A DNA stretch of 64,000 bases from Cranoglanis bouderius (Eukaryota > Chordata > Actinopteri > Siluriformes > Cranoglanididae): the NCBI GenBank assembly GCA_023630585.1, contig CM042548.1, positions 19,118,527 to 19,182,526 on the forward strand, in the 5' to 3' direction. The notes beneath the pieces are model-generated. The model was not told where the DNA came from, made no database searches, and saw only the letters and a list, made by a program, of their open reading frames with translations. The translations under genes and the position numbers were made by a program. Positions 25,099-37,704 of the stretch are shown here, piece by piece. The number at the start of each line of letters is the position of its first letter. Within the stretch, counting starts at the first letter, position 1.

Positions 25099-26841
25099 AT
25101 TATCTATTAATTATGTATTCATGTATTCATATTCACTTATAACCAAAACATGTGTGTATATGTGTAAGCATGTGTGTATGCCTGTCTCAGTTTGCCCAAA
25201 GTTTTATTGTATACAGGCCATTAATACCTTTTGTCTCCTCTACTCAAGTGCACTTGCAAAAATAAATAAATAAATAAAATAAAAATATCAACCCTAAGTT
25301 TAGAGTTGCTAATTGGGCTCTGTTAATTGCAATATGTGTGTTTTGAACTGGTTCCATCCAATTCCCACAGTAGATTATTAATTGTAAATACCAACATCTG
25401 CCTTGCTGAAAGTAATTTGATCAGAAGCTCTGGCACTTTGACCCCCTGCTCAGGGCTCAGTGAAACCAGCCTGTGTACTTGATAGTGAATCAGTACACAT
25501 GTTTTGAACAGAACATGGTGCCTACTTGTCTTTCTTTTTCATCTTTAGTGGTTAAACTACAAAACACATTTTGAGAAATATGTACAGTATTTATAAAAAA
25601 AATCCTCCCAGGGTTATATAGATAATTAAGATTTTGTCGCTTCCTTAAAAGGTTCTGCTTGATATCTTTTGATATAGGGGTCCTACATAAACTTTCAAGA
25701 TTTCCAATGAACCCTGGCAGGTCCTAGATTTAATAGATTTAATCAATGTTGTCAATTAGACCAGTTTTGGGTTTTTCCGAATTATAATGAATTGAGTAAT
25801 TCTTACAAATCTATGAAACTGAAGGAAAAACCAGAGACACTCTTGGAAATTTGTCTTTGCAAACATGAATATCAATTTTAACACAAGAAACAAAGATGGA
25901 ATAAAAACGTAATTCGAATAAATGGAATAAAATGGAACACAGTGGAGGTAAAGACTGTAATAATGATTGTCCCTAGATTATTGCCTATATTATTAATAGC
26001 AGATTTTCTACTTATGTATTTCACCCTACTGTTTTCATACACTGTATGAAACAATGCTTCCCCCTTGTGGTCTGACCCTGTTAAACAGCTGTGCAGTGTT
26101 TCAATCTGGCTGAACCATACATGTGGAATTAACAATAACCTACTTTATACTGTGAAAAAAATACATTTTATATGAAATGTTAACATCTTCCATAGTCATG
26201 GATCAGAAAAGAGAAAATGTTACAGAGATGTATGTTGTTAAAGAAAGTTGCATATTAAGTAATAGGCCACGATTCATATATAAACATCAACAGGACTGTA
26301 TGGGACTAACCTAGGACTTTATTATAAATAGATTAAACTTGTCGTTATTGTCATTATTTTTGCAAGCATCTTCATATATATTTTTTTCCCAATACTGTAG
26401 ATATTTTGCAAAGGATTTCAGGTTGCTGCATATATGAACTGTTTTACTGTCTGTGGTATGAGCATTTGTGAACTTTAACAATAATGTTCCATGTTAACTA
26501 TGTGCTAGTGTTATGATTTCACATTACAACTATATGCTCAGAGTACTTAACTGTATAGAGTACAATGACAGCATTGGTGACTGGTTGCAATGGTGCATAT
26601 CAGCAGAATAGACATACAATATAAGCAGATCATTTGGCAATTAAATAAAGAAAAATTAAACAAGTGTTCCAACAAAATACCTGAATTTTTGTATTTAAGG
26701 ATTCATTATCCACTCTCAGATGGAGTGGTATTCTAAATCAGTGTTTTATTAAAAGCAGGTGCACTTTTTGTGGTGAAGACTGTAAGTTATCATAAGTTTA
26801 GAGTTTAGATTTGTATTACAGTTTATATTAGACAATAAGCA

Positions 26842-27915
26842 TCTACTGTCACTTTATTAAGAACACCATACTAATACTGGGTAGGGCCCACTTTTCTCTC
26901 AGAACAGCCTCAATTCTTCATGACATGGATGCCACAAGGTGTTCACAAGAAACGTTCCTTAGAGATTCTGGTCCATGTTGACATGACTGCATCACATCTG
27001 TCAGCTGCACATTTGCTCTCTCTTTCTACCACATCCCAAAGATGCTCTACTGGATCTGGTGACTGGGAAGGCCATTGACCATACACTGAATTCATTGTCA
27101 AATTCATGGAACCAGTTGAGATGACCTGTGCTTTGTGACATGGTGCATAATCATGCTGGAAGTAACCATTAGAAGCTGGGTAAACTGTGACCATAAAGGG
27201 ATGCATGTGGTTAGTAATACTCAGATAGGCTGTGGCATTCAAACCATGCTTGACTGGTGTTATTGGGTTGATGGATTCATTCTGTTGACTCCAAGTTCTG
27301 ACCATACCATCTGCATGTCATGGCAGAAATAGAGCTTGATCAGGTCATACGACATTTCTTTTCCAATCTTCAGCTGTGGTGAGTCTGTTTCTATTGTAGC
27401 CTCAGATTCCTGTTCTTGGCTGACAGGTGTGGAACCTGATGTAGGCTTCTGCTGTTGTTGTCCACAAACTTTTGAAATGTTGTGCATTCTGAGATACTTT
27501 TCTGCTCACCATGGATGTAAAGAGTAGTTATTTGAGTTACTTTTGACTTACTGTGAGATCAAACCAGTCTGACCATTCCAGCCTGATCTCTCTCATCGAC
27601 AAGCCGTTTCTGCCCACAGAACTGCTCCTCAATGGATGTTTTTGCTTTTTGCACCATTCTGTGTAAATTCATGTGTAAAAAGACTGGTATGTATGAAAAT
27701 CCCAGGAGATCAGCAGTTTCTGAAATACTCAAACCAGCACATCTGGTCAACAACAACCATGCCACATTCTAATGTTTGATGTGAACATTAACTGAAGCTC
27801 TTGGCCTGTATCTGCATGATTTTATGCATTGTGCCGGTGCCAGATGATTGGCTGACTGGATAATTACATGAATGAGCAGGGGTTCTGGTGTTCCTAATAA
27901 AGTGGACGGTGGGTG
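26842..27915 (-). mobile_element. Tc1-like transposon with broken transposase
   Basis: The ends are inverted: CTGTCACTTTATTAAGAACACC at the left and CCTAATAAAGTGGACGGTGGG at the right. On the minus strand, an N-terminal helix-turn-helix remains (GLSISETADLLGFS, about 27559-27765). A C-terminal DDE part follows, with CHKAQVIS and EHLWDVVERE (about 26943-27305). Frameshifts and stops separate them, so it is inactive. It sits about 340 bases from the 3' end of the C21orf62-like gene. A rearranged relative lies at 54843-55888. Confidence 0.88.
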
Positions 27916-28250
27916 CATGTGTGCTGCAAGACAAGTGCTTAATTAAACTGATCCAGATAGGCCCTTTCCAGTTATATCTTGATTATTTCCCAATAAATTA
28001 ACAACTAAAAAAAAAACATAAAGTAAGGAATTCCAAATATTTCTTAGTTCACTTACTTACTTTTATACTAGAGTAGTTAACTTTACCCCATTTCTTGCAG
28101 TTTAACCACAAATGTTAATGCCTTTAAGGGTCCCCCAGATGAAACAAACCAAATAATCCTTAATCCTTAATATTTCCTCAGGAAAGGTGTAAATAAAAAT
28201 ATATAAAGGGAGGAAAGACACATCCAAGAAACTTTGCATCCAAATGCCAC

Positions 28251-28904
28251 TTAGTACAAGAAAGATACAAATATGCTGGACATATCTGGAAGCTCATCCA
28301 TAGGCATAAACATTTCAGGGAATGGCATCATGCCATTGCTGTCCACCATGGTTTTCACTGTGTATGCTTTCAACTCAGCCTTCCCCACCAACACATCCGT
28401 GTGAATGACAGCTATCCTTGGCTCCTCATGGTTAGGCATGCCCACATCTCTACCCAGCACAATGTCATGGTTCTGCCCAGGCATCCAGAATGGGTATGAG
28501 ACATAGAGCCTCTCCAGTCTCCTCACTGTGAAGTAGTGAACAGATAGCGAAGTACCTCTTGCTGAGTTGCACTTGGCCAGTGCCAGGTGGCGGACCTCTG
28601 AGTTGTTCAGCAGGCGTGCGACGTTGAGTGGTGAGGTGTACCACACTGTCAGACGCTTGTAAGTCACTGTGCTGGGGCTGTTGTTGTGCTCCAGCATGGA
28701 GAATGGGTGGTTGTGACAAACACACTCACTAGAGTTGATAATGCTGCAGGCTACCAGGTCCTGCATGCACGTACAGATGATGATGTGGTGCTCACTCACA
28801 CTGGCCAGAGTGAACTCGGCACGCAGGATCGCCGGCATGACCAGAGACAGGACACAGTACAGAGCGACACAGCCCATATGACCCAAAAAATTAACCTCTG
28901 ACAT
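28251..28904 (-). CDS. C21orf62-family secreted Cys-rich protein
   Basis: The product is 217 residues, close to the roughly 219 of human C21orf62, whose function is unknown. The chosen start MSEVNFLGHMGCVALYCVLS begins a hydrophobic signal-peptide-like segment (about 8-28). The frame is open for 80 more codons upstream, but those codons look non-coding and would bury the signal. A cysteine cluster follows with spacing CxC-x6-C-x7-CxC (44-63), then RLTVWYT (85-91), a leucine-rich stretch with VRRLERLYVSYPF (128-140), and the C-terminus SSIFVSFLY, which matches the family's VTFIY-type ending. NSS (58-60) may be glycosylated. The whole coding region is one exon. In human this gene lies beside OLIG2; here it lies about 23 kb upstream of an Olig3-type gene, in the same orientation. 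I assign the family from recalled resemblance, so orthology versus paralogy is open. Confidence 0.8.
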   Translation of the reverse strand: MSEVNFLGHMGCVALYCVLSLVMPAILRAEFTLASVSEHHIIICTCMQDLVACSIINSSECVCHNHPFSMLEHNNSPSTVTYKRLTVWYTSPLNVARLLNNSEVRHLALAKCNSARGTSLSVHYFTVRRLERLYVSYPFWMPGQNHDIVLGRDVGMPNHEEPRIAVIHTDVLVGKAELKAYTVKTMVDSNGMMPFPEMFMPMDELPDMSSIFVSFLY

Positions 28905-29819
28905 TGTTGCAAAGCTGGAAACGTGTGGTATAGGACACCAAAGTTTTTTCAACTGAGAGCTATGCCTTTCTGTTGGGTCGCAGGAAACCTTTCCAAATGG
29001 CTTTGTCCTAATGAAAATGATAGAAAAACCTCTGTAGTGGTGCGGACAGCGAGAGCGCTGCCATGGACAGCTGGCATGGCCTGAGACAGGCACCAGAGTA
29101 CGGTCTTCTGTGGATGATAATAAGAATACAGATAAGAAGATCACACAAAGTATTGCACAAGTACTGCTTCAAGAAATGTGATTAAAAGGCATGCTAAATA
29201 TAACAAATATAGACAGTGATGGCTGGTGGTGATATCTGATGGGTAGCCGAACTCTAATATCTGTCAACAGCTTGAAAATGAAAGTGACAGGTGACAGAAT
29301 AAGAAGAACAATGTGGGCAAACTATTAATAATTATTTGTTTGTTTACAGAAAATGGTGAGGACCATACAATTGTTATTTAGGCCCTGATAAATAAATACA
29401 TAGAATTGAAGGCTGGTGTAGTTTCTTTTATTATAAATGAAAATCTTATAAAATGTTATACTGATGTCTTTTTATCTTTGAAAGGCAGGAAGGGTTAAAT
29501 TCCATTCACCCCAAAGACTTCCGCTTGTGTCTTTATTTGTCACAGAAAGTCTTTGCTGTTATGGGAAATGGTCCAGTTGTAGAACTGCTGGTTTAAGTGG
29601 AATTTCACTTGGGCTGGCTCACTCTTCACGACTAGGACACTCGCTTGGCTGCTTTTCTGCAACGAACAGGCTGCACACGGCAAATGCTTAGCAAATTGCT
29701 GTTTATTCTGTTCCAGGGCCAGTGGATAGAACACACAACTGCTGCCCTCATTTTCTCCCTTGACTCATGCTGGGACCACATGTGCAAGGGTGGGCTCAAG
29801 ATTTGCTCCCTATCATAAA

Positions 29820-29822
29820 TAT

Positions 29823-29888
<66 letters not shown>

Positions 29889-29922
29889 ACACACACACAC
29901 ACACACATACACACACACACAG
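29820..29922. repeat. (CA)n microsatellite
   Basis: About 50 CA units with a few TA interruptions. It makes poly-Thr-His and poly-Val-Cys artefact frames. Confidence 0.95.
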
Positions 29923-30385
29923 AGTGTGTTATCACTTCTAACCGCCTCTTAACCACACTGTTATATGGCCAACACTGAGTATCCTCATATGTTAGTGCTG
30001 TCTGACTCACACATCGAATTCTCTATGTACGTCTGACTCACTAGTCATTCCTTTCCACTTAGATTCCATTGTAATAATCTTCCTAACAGCAGAATAACTT
30101 AGGTTGACTCTTTCCTAACTTAGAAAACTCTCCAGAATCTTGTTACATGAAAGTCTGTTTTGATTGCTGCCAAAAACAATAATTAGTATACTACAAGTTG
30201 CGAAGACCCTTTATCTTTGAATAAAGCATACACTTAATATACGAATTATCTTACACTCATTAAGGTAATGTAATTTTGTTAAGAAATATCCAGCTGGGGC
30301 TACATTCTGTTTTCTCTAATACAAACGCCTCAACTTCAAGCAAAGCTACAGTTAACAGTTAGGTATGCAAAAGCAAAAGAGAGCG

Positions 30386-30439
<54 letters not shown>
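30386..30439. repeat. (GAAA)n microsatellite
   Basis: About 13 tandem GAAA units, read as alternating Lys, Glu and Arg in the overlying artefact frame. Confidence 0.93.
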
Positions 30440-31454
30440 GTTACCTGCTATGCCTCATCAATGCAGAAATGTCCAGCACAAGATCTTTTCCCAATCTGTG
30501 GATCTAAGGGACTGACGAGGAATGTGGGAAGTTTCGAAGTTTTCACTGGCCTCAGTAAATCCGCAGTGCCTGCCAAAGCCACAGACAGTGTCCTCAGCAT
30601 CTTGCTATGCATGACCGGCCAAGTCAAGCAGGAAAACGTAAACTACGGATGGAACAACATGAGGCAGTCGCTCACAAATATGACGGCAGTGCAGATAATT
30701 TAAAACACCCACCGACAACCAGAGCAGAGTTTGCCTTTGGATAACGTTGAACTTCTTGTTTGGATTCATAGCGGTGAACTCCCAAAGCTATGAGATCAGA
30801 CTACACTGTGAAAGCACCAAGCACATTTCTTTTTTTTATTTAAAGAAACAATCCTAAGTTTAAATATAAATATAAATATCTATCAGCAGTGATGCAGTTG
30901 CCTATAGAGTGAGATTTGCTAGTTTAAATACTGGGAAACCCTTTTGTTGCTGACACATCTTGATGGTGGTGGTAAATTCTGAAGGGATGGATCATTGTAG
31001 GCATTGTTTTTCAATTTTATTTTATTTTTATTTTTTGCTGGCTACCTCATTTGCTGATGCTGAGGGACGCTAGAGATGAATGGTAACCAAGAGAAGAAGA
31101 AAAAGAAACTGCTAGCATGCTTAATTATCTAATCATATAAAAATAAGCTGGCTTTCTTGAGAGCTGCTGAGTTCTCCTAAACTACTCCAGCAACAGAAAT
31201 TATTTGTCAGGTAAGTCAAATGGAGCCAAAAAAAAAACCTATTATACCCTTAAAAACTAGCAGGACACATGTAAATAAATAAATAAATAGATTTAAATTA
31301 TAAAAATTACCAGACCTTCAAAAGTGTTTCTACATACTGTATATTTCCTAAGGAAGTCTATAACACAACTGTGGATCAGTGGAATATAACCCTTAAATAT
31401 ATCAAATATGATTCATCCACTGAGTTTAGAATGTAAAACCTAATCATGGGTGGA

Positions 31455-31560
31455 CGACTTCCATCCATCCATTTTCTGTACCGCTTATCCCACACAGGGT
31501 CATGGAGGAGCCTGGAGCCTATCCCGGGGGACTCGGGGCACAAGATGGGGGACACCCTGG
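31455..31560 (+). repeat. Fragment of a dispersed fish repeat
   Basis: The segment from CCATCCATTTTCTGTACCGC to GGGGGACACCCTGGA belongs to a repeat type very common in teleosts. A hAT-like end (CAGAGGTGGGTAGAG) starts exactly where it stops, so it was probably interrupted by that element. Confidence 0.55.
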
Positions 31561-31720
31561 ACAGAGGTGGGTAGAGTAGCCAAAGATTTTACTCAACTAC
31601 TAAAACTACTTCTAAAAATAATTACTCAAGTAACAGTAAAAGTAATAATGTTAATAATCACTTGAGTAAGACTATAATAGATTGCGTTATGCGTTTTTAT
31701 TTTCGATGTGCCCTGGTGCA
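31561..31720 (+). mobile_element. hAT-like MITE, left end
   Basis: CAGAGGTGGGTAGAGTAGCC followed by ACTCAAGTAACAGTAAAAGT resembles a widespread fish hAT non-autonomous family. No matching right end was found, so it is truncated. Confidence 0.45.
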
Positions 31721-32058
31721 CTTACACGTATTTGACCAGCAGGCGTCGCCACTGTTCGGTGTTTAGACACTGAATCGGCTCATTTGTCCCATCTATCACT
31801 GATAAAAAGACAATTATATATCCATAACTCAAAGCAAAAACGAAGATTGTGCTGCACCATTGGCACTAAAGTGTTCAAATGATTCAGACGTTCATAATCC
31901 AGACCTGGATTTTTTTTTATCTGTTAACTGCTCAAGGGTGATTACGATTATAGTTAGTTAGTTTGGGGTTAGTTTGGGGTAACATTTTAACACTAATTTC
32001 TAAGTGATAATATGAGTAATAGAGAGAAGAGAGAGCATGAGAGGGAAGGAGATAATGT

Positions 32059-32059
<1 letters not shown>

Positions 32060-32122
<63 letters not shown>
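32060..32122. repeat. (GA)n microsatellite
   Basis: About 31 GA units. Confidence 0.95.
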
Positions 32123-32126
<4 letters not shown>

Positions 32127-32184
32127 AAGCTGGCTTGAAGGCTAGTTAGCGTAACTCATAAATCATGTCAGAACCTGCACAATA

Positions 32185-33090
32185 ACCTGGTTGCATAAGT
32201 GTGCACACTCCTAAACTAATACTTAGTTGAAGCACCTTTAGATTTTAACACGGCATTCAATCTTTTTGGACAAGAATCAATCAGTTTGGCACATTTTGAC
32301 GTTGGCTTGGAATCTCCTGTGCACAGCCCTCTTCAGGTCACCCCACAGATTTTTGATTGGATTTAGGTCTGGACTATGGCTGGACCATTCCACCTTGTTT
32401 TGGTGAAGCCAATTCTTTGTTGATTTGGAGGTGTGCTTCGGGTTGATGTCATGCTGAAAGGTGAAATTCTGTTTTAAGTGTTTTAGCAGAAGCCTAAAGG
32501 CTTTGTGCCAGAATTGGCTGGTACTTGGGGCTATTCATGATTCCCTCCACCCTGATTAAAGCTCCAGATCCAGCTGAAGAGAAGCAGCCCTAAAGCATGA
32601 TGCTGCCACCACATGGGTATGGTGTTCTTTTGGTGATGTGTTTTTTGTTTTGTTTTGTTTTGTTTTTTGCACCAAACATACCTTTTTGGAATTATGGAAT
32701 TATTATACCTTTTGGAATTAGTCTCATCAGACCATAACACATTTTGGCACATGGTTTTGTGTGATTTAGTTGAGCTTGGATGTTTTTTGTGAGAAAGGGT
32801 TTCCGTCTAGCCACCTTACCCTATAGCCCAGACACGTGAAGAATAGGAGAGACTGTTGTCACATGCAAAGAGTAATCAGTACTTGTGAGATATTTCTGCA
32901 GCTCCTTTAATGTTGCTGTAGGTCTCGTGGCAGCCTCCCTGGTATGTTGTTGTCTTGTCGTTTTGTAAATTTTGGAAAGATGTCCTGTTCTTGGTAATGT
33001 CACTGTGGTATTGGCTTTCTAAATAATAAAATGTATCTACTTGATTCATTATGTATCGCTTGTCATTCAAACAGTTCAACACTTTCTACA
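32185..33090 (-). mobile_element. Degraded Tc1-like transposon
   Basis: On the minus strand the order is: an N-terminal helix-turn-helix piece (ATLKELQKYL, about 32876-33000), then VLWSDETNSK (first catalytic Asp region, about 32700-32740), then a region encoding SPDLNPIKNLW (about 32340-32390), where the expected catalytic Glu of NPIEN is read as Lys. Frames are broken and the catalytic site is lost. The N-terminal end is shared with the block duplicated at 34484. Confidence 0.8.
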
Positions 33091-34078
33091 ATTTGTGTTT
33101 ACATACCTGTCGTTTATTCTGCATCCATCTTGATCGCCTTGGCCAGTAATAAATTTGGACTTTTGGAAAATCGATGTTTATTCTAGTGTCAATATGCTTC
33201 ACTTGTACTGATGTCATTATTTACCAACTGATTTTGTCCATTTTGGTTTCACTACAGTACATACACTTTCCCTATTTTGGTGACTAAATGCCTCAGAGTC
33301 TGAGGTTTAAACATAGCGGTTTTGTCAGAGCACTTTGACAAGCTGTAATTTAATCTAAGACTGATCAAAGTACAAATGCTTATGTGCTTTGGCTTGTTCT
33401 GCTAGCTAAAGGATATTACTATGCTAGCTAATGTGACATTAAAAAGCCGAGAAGAAAAAAAACAGCCATTGTAAACAGTAAAATAAAAATAGTTCATCTG
33501 AGATGAATCACTAGCAACAGTAATAACACTATTATTATACTATATACATTTTGACAAAGCAGACAAGAAGTAGAAAGGAAAAGCTCGCAGGGTGTCATGA
33601 GGAAGAAACCTTGAAAGGAATTAAAACTCAAAAGAGGAACTCCTTCTTTTTTCATGGTCGTTCCTTATAGTAAGCTTAAAGCTGTAAGCTGACACGTGCC
33701 TTCATCTGAAACACCTAAACAGAATATAGAGCAGTTCCTTTGTATTTATTGGTGTAGGTTGTCCCTGCTTCCATAGAGGCAGATACTGTGGAAGGCATTA
33801 TTGGGACTTGGGTTTCAGCTACAGAACTTAACATTATACTTCTACAAACAAGCCTTTGGCTAGATCACAGACATGTCTTTAAATAGATACTTTTCTCGCT
33901 GTAATGGGATAAAGAGCTAATTCTCTCTCCTTTCTTATAACCATATACTGTTTGATATCTTTGAATAATTAACTATAAAAAAGAAAGCTTTTTATCTTGA
34001 AGTTGTTTGTCTGTATGTAAATGGCATGTTTGTTTCACTAGCATGAGAAAAGAAGGATTCGTTGTATCACTTCTTAGC
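32878..34078. repeat. 1.2-kb duplicated block, copy A
   Basis: This block matches 34484-35757 along its whole length with scattered substitutions and small indels. It begins inside the Tc1 relic at 32185-33090 and ends with GTATCACTTCTTAG. It carries no complete gene. The two copies are in direct orientation, about 1.6 kb apart start to start. Confidence 0.9.
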
Positions 34079-34424
34079 TGGAATGTGAAGCTCATAACTC
34101 ATTTTCCACCTCGTTTATGTGCTCTTTGCTTGGACGAAACTGTAGATATACTGTCTGCACACAATCATTAAACAGAGAGATATTGATTCTATCTTGTGTG
34201 TCTGGTCTCTCTCCGAGTGCTCGTCGGAGACACCCCTGATTCATCCTCTACACAAAAGATATCCTAAACACCCTGACATCCCAAAAAAGTAATTCTAACA
34301 TGATTATGCCATGAATAACTACACAATATGAACATCAGGATTATGTTTGCTGGTAGGAAGCACATGACGTGGTTACTTTACTATTCAGGTTTTAAAGGAC
34401 TCAACAACCCAGTTTCTTACTTTT

Positions 34425-34483
34425 CATTCATTTATCTTCAGTAAATGCTTTATCCTAATCAGGGTCCCAGTGGTTCCTGGGAA
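34425..34483 (+). repeat. Left half of a SINE-like repeat split by copy B
   Basis: CATTTATCTTCAGTAAATGC followed by TTTATCCTAATCAGGGT is the start of a dispersed fish repeat. Its other half (TTTTTGGGAGGTGAGAGGAA onward) is at 35758-35935, on the far side of the duplicated block. Confidence 0.6.
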
Positions 34484-35757
34484 TAGTACTTGTGAGATAT
34501 TTCTGCAGCTCCTTTAATGTTGCTGTAGGTCACTTGGCAGCCTCCCAGGTAAGTTTTTGTCTTGTTGTTTTGTAAATTTTGGAAAGATGTCCTGTTCTTG
34601 GTAATGTCACTGTTGTATTGGCTTTCTACATAATAAAATGTATCTACATGATTCATTATGTATCGCTTGTCATTTAAACAGTACAATGATTTATACAATT
34701 TGTGTTTACATACCTGTCCAGGAGCAATGTCATTTATTCTGTGTCCGTCTTCATTGTCTTGGCCAGTAATAAATTTGGACTTTTGGAAAATCGATGTTTA
34801 TTCTAATTTCAATATGCTTCACTTGTACTGATGTCATTATTTACCAATTGATTTTGTCCTGCATAGTGTCCATTTTGGTTTCACTACAGTACATACACTT
34901 TCCCTATTTTGGTGACTAAATGCCTCAGTGTCTGAGGTTTAAACATAGCGGTTTTGTCAGAGCACTTTGACAAGCTGTAATTTAATCTAAGCATGATCAA
35001 AGTACAAATGCTTATGCGCTTTTGCTTGTTTTGCTAGCTAAAGGACGTTACTATGCTAGCTAATGCGATATTAAAAAGCCGAGAAGAAAAAAACAGCCAT
35101 TGTAAACAGTAAAATAAAAATAGTTCATCCGAGATTAATTCAGAAAATGTTTAATCAAAAAGCAAAAGCAGGGAATATATTGAACTGAATGAGGCAACAG
35201 TAATAACATTATTATTATACTATATACATTTTGACAAAGCAGACAAGAAGTAGAAAGGAAAAGCTCGCAGGGTGTCATGAGGAAGAAACCTTGAAAGGAA
35301 TTAAAACTCAAAAGAGGAACTACTTCTTTTTTCATGGTCGTTCCTTATAGTAAGCTTAAAGCTGTAAGCTGACACGTGCCTTCATCTGAAACACCTAAAC
35401 AGAATATAGAGCAATCCCTTTATATTCATTGGTGTAGGTTGTCAGTGCTTTCCATAGAGGCAGATACTGTAGAAGGCAATAGCATTATTGGGACTTGGGT
35501 TTCAGCTATAAAACTTAACATTGTACTTCTACAAACAAGCCTTTGGCTAGATCACAGACATGTTTTGAAATAAATACTTTTCTCGCTGTGATAAGAGAGA
35601 GCTAATTCTCTCTCCTTTCTTATAACCATATACTGTTTGATACCTTTGAATAATTAACTATCTTTCTTTTTACCTTGAAGTTGTTTGTCTGTATGTAAAT
35701 GGAATTTTTCTGTTTCACTAGCATGAGAAAAGAAGGATTCGTTGTATCACTTCTTAG
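34484..35757. repeat. 1.2-kb duplicated block, copy B
   Basis: Direct copy of 32878-34078. Compared with A it has extra sequence at about 34722, 34861 and 35137-35190. It contains the truncated N-terminal Tc1 transposase piece but not the rest of that transposon. The two halves of a SINE-like repeat flank it, so this copy is the inserted one and A is probably the source. Confidence 0.9.
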
Positions 35758-35935
35758 TAGCCAGTCCATCTACTTGTACGTTTTTGGGAGGTGAGAGGAA
35801 ACCGGATTACCCCGAGGAAACCCACACAGAAACAATGAGAACATGTGAATCTCCACACAAACAGTAACCCAAGCTCATGATCGAACCAGGCACCCTGGAG
35901 CTGTAAGGCAGCAACGTTACCTGCTGATTCATTTT
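35758..35935 (+). repeat. Right half of a SINE-like repeat split by copy B
   Basis: This contains TTTTTGGGAGGTGAGAGGAA, AACCCACACAGAAACAATGA and the end of a common teleost dispersed repeat. It continues the fragment at 34425-34483. Confidence 0.65.
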
Positions 35936-36427
35936 TCTTAAGTAGACATGTCTGAATGACATTTTTCAGTATTATCTAGACCACCACCTTTAAATACAAG
36001 CACTTGCTTTTAAGCCAGAAAAAAAAAAAAAAAATCTGAGATAGATTGACAGTGCCTTGCCACCCATAGTTAATTGTTTGCTTCAGTTGCACTACAAAAT
36101 GCTCCAGGAAAGCTCTTTTCATGCTAAGCTAATAAAAATGACCACAGTTGAAAGTCAAATGGCTTTGTGTGCCATTGAGAAGGTGATTAACTACACCTTA
36201 TTGAGTTGACAAGTCATTTTTAGGAGGGGGGGGGGGTGATCCTTTTTCCAACTCGGTGATTCTGTTGTTTTTTTTTGTTTTTTTTCCTGACATGTTGGTG
36301 TTATATCTTTCACTTAGAAGTAGTTGCACTAATTAAATACAGCTGGATAAAACAAAAACTGTGTCTGTCTTCATTTCAGGCTGAAAAGCAACAAAATGTG
36401 ATTATTTCTTTTCTATACTGTTCCACT

Positions 36428-36431
<4 letters not shown>

Positions 36432-36508
<77 letters not shown>

Positions 36509-36515
36509 CACACAC
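36432..36515. repeat. (TA)n / (CA)n microsatellite
   Basis: About 36 TA units followed by a short CA run. It sits exactly at the truncated end of the Tc1 element to its right. Confidence 0.93.
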
Positions 36516-37406
36516 ACACAAGGAACTTACAAGGAACCTCCACCATGCTTCACTGTTGCCTGCAGACACTCATTCGTGTACCACTCTCCAGCCCTTTGGC
36601 AAACAAACTGCCTTCTGCTACAGCCAAATATGTCAAATTTTGACTCATCAGTCCAGAGCACCTGCTGACATTTTTCTGCACCCCAGTTCCTGTGTTTTTT
36701 TGCATAATGGAGTTGCTTGGCCCTGTTTCCACCTCGGAGGTATGGCTTTTTGGCCGCAAGTCTTCCATGAAGGCCACTCCTGACCAGACTTCTCTGGACC
36801 AGGGTGTACCAGGGTCCCATTGGTTTCTGCCAGGTCTGAGCTGATGGCACTACTGGACATCTTCCGATTGTGAAGGGAAGTAAGCCTGATGTGTCTTTCA
36901 TCTGCTGCAGTAAGTTTCCTTGGCCGACCACTGCATCTGCAACGTTGGCTGTTTTTATTTGTGCTTCTTTAAAAGAGCTTAGACAGCACATCTGGAAACC
37001 CCTGTCTGCCTTGAAATGTCTGCCTGGGAGAGACCTTGCTGATGCAGTATAACTACCTTCTGTCTTGTTGCTGTGCTCAGTCTTGCCTTGGTGTATGACT
37101 TTTGACCGTAAACTGTCTTCAGCAACCTCACTTTGTTAGCTGGGTTTGGCTGTTCCTCACCCAGTTTTATTCCTCCTACACAGCTGTTTCTGTTTAAGTT
37201 AATGATTGTGTTTCAACCTACATATTGAATTGATGTAGATTTTTCTTCTGTTCACTCACTTTGCATTTTGTTAATTGATAAATATTAACTATTATACATA
37301 TAAAAATGTATTAAACATACATATAAACATATTAACGTCCATTTTTGAAAGCATTCTTACTTTACAACATTTTTTCACAACTGCCTAAAACTTTTGCACA
37401 GTACTG
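36516..37406 (-). mobile_element. Truncated Tc1 transposon with CAGTACTG ends
   Basis: The right end reads CCTAAAACTTTTGCACAGTACTG followed by TA, the same terminal repeat as the three MITEs at 12.6, 18.5 and 58.2 kb. On the minus strand a 154-codon open frame (36527-36991) encodes the middle of a Tc1 transposase, including QVLWTDESKFDIFG with the first catalytic Asp. The frame is lost at both ends and the far terminal repeat is missing, replaced by a (TA)n array. It is therefore inactive but is the likely autonomous relative of the MITE family. Confidence 0.87.
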
Positions 37407-37704
37407 TATATATACAGGGCCCAGTGTCAGTTAGAGGATGCGTGGCCCAATAATGCCTTTAATTCTTGGGGTTTTTTTTTCCTTCATTTTGTTACTCCAT
37501 TTTTTCTACTCCAAACCTGTCCTGTTCTCTGCTTGTCGCAATTTTTAAACAATAAAAAAAAATGTATGCCTTATATAGCTCAGACATATTTTTGAATTAA
37601 GTCTTACTACATAAAATCAACTAAAACATTGGAATCAATCAGGATGTTTCATTTTATTGTTTATAAAATATATATTTTAAATATTTCAGACAGTCTTTAA
37701 GAAT

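Larger units (their letters stand above)
28905..31450. other. Upstream flank of the C21orf62-like gene
   Basis: 28905-29144 is open in the same frame as the gene but is most likely 5' UTR or intron. The rest has no recognisable exon. It contains a (CA)n array (29820-29922) and a (GAAA)n array (30386-30439) in AT-rich unique sequence. Confidence 0.45.

Noticed and set aside
27559..27765. Independent helix-turn-helix regulator gene
   Set aside because: It is the N-terminal piece of the Tc1 transposase at 26842-27915.
28905..29144. 80-codon N-terminal extension of the C21orf62-like gene
   Set aside because: It would place the signal-peptide-like segment in the interior, lacks family resemblance, and the start at 28904 gives the family's usual length.
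32878..35757. Pair of long terminal repeats of a retrotransposon
   Set aside because: The copies lack TG...CA ends and a primer-binding site, have only about 0.4 kb between them, and the spacer holds no gag or pol.
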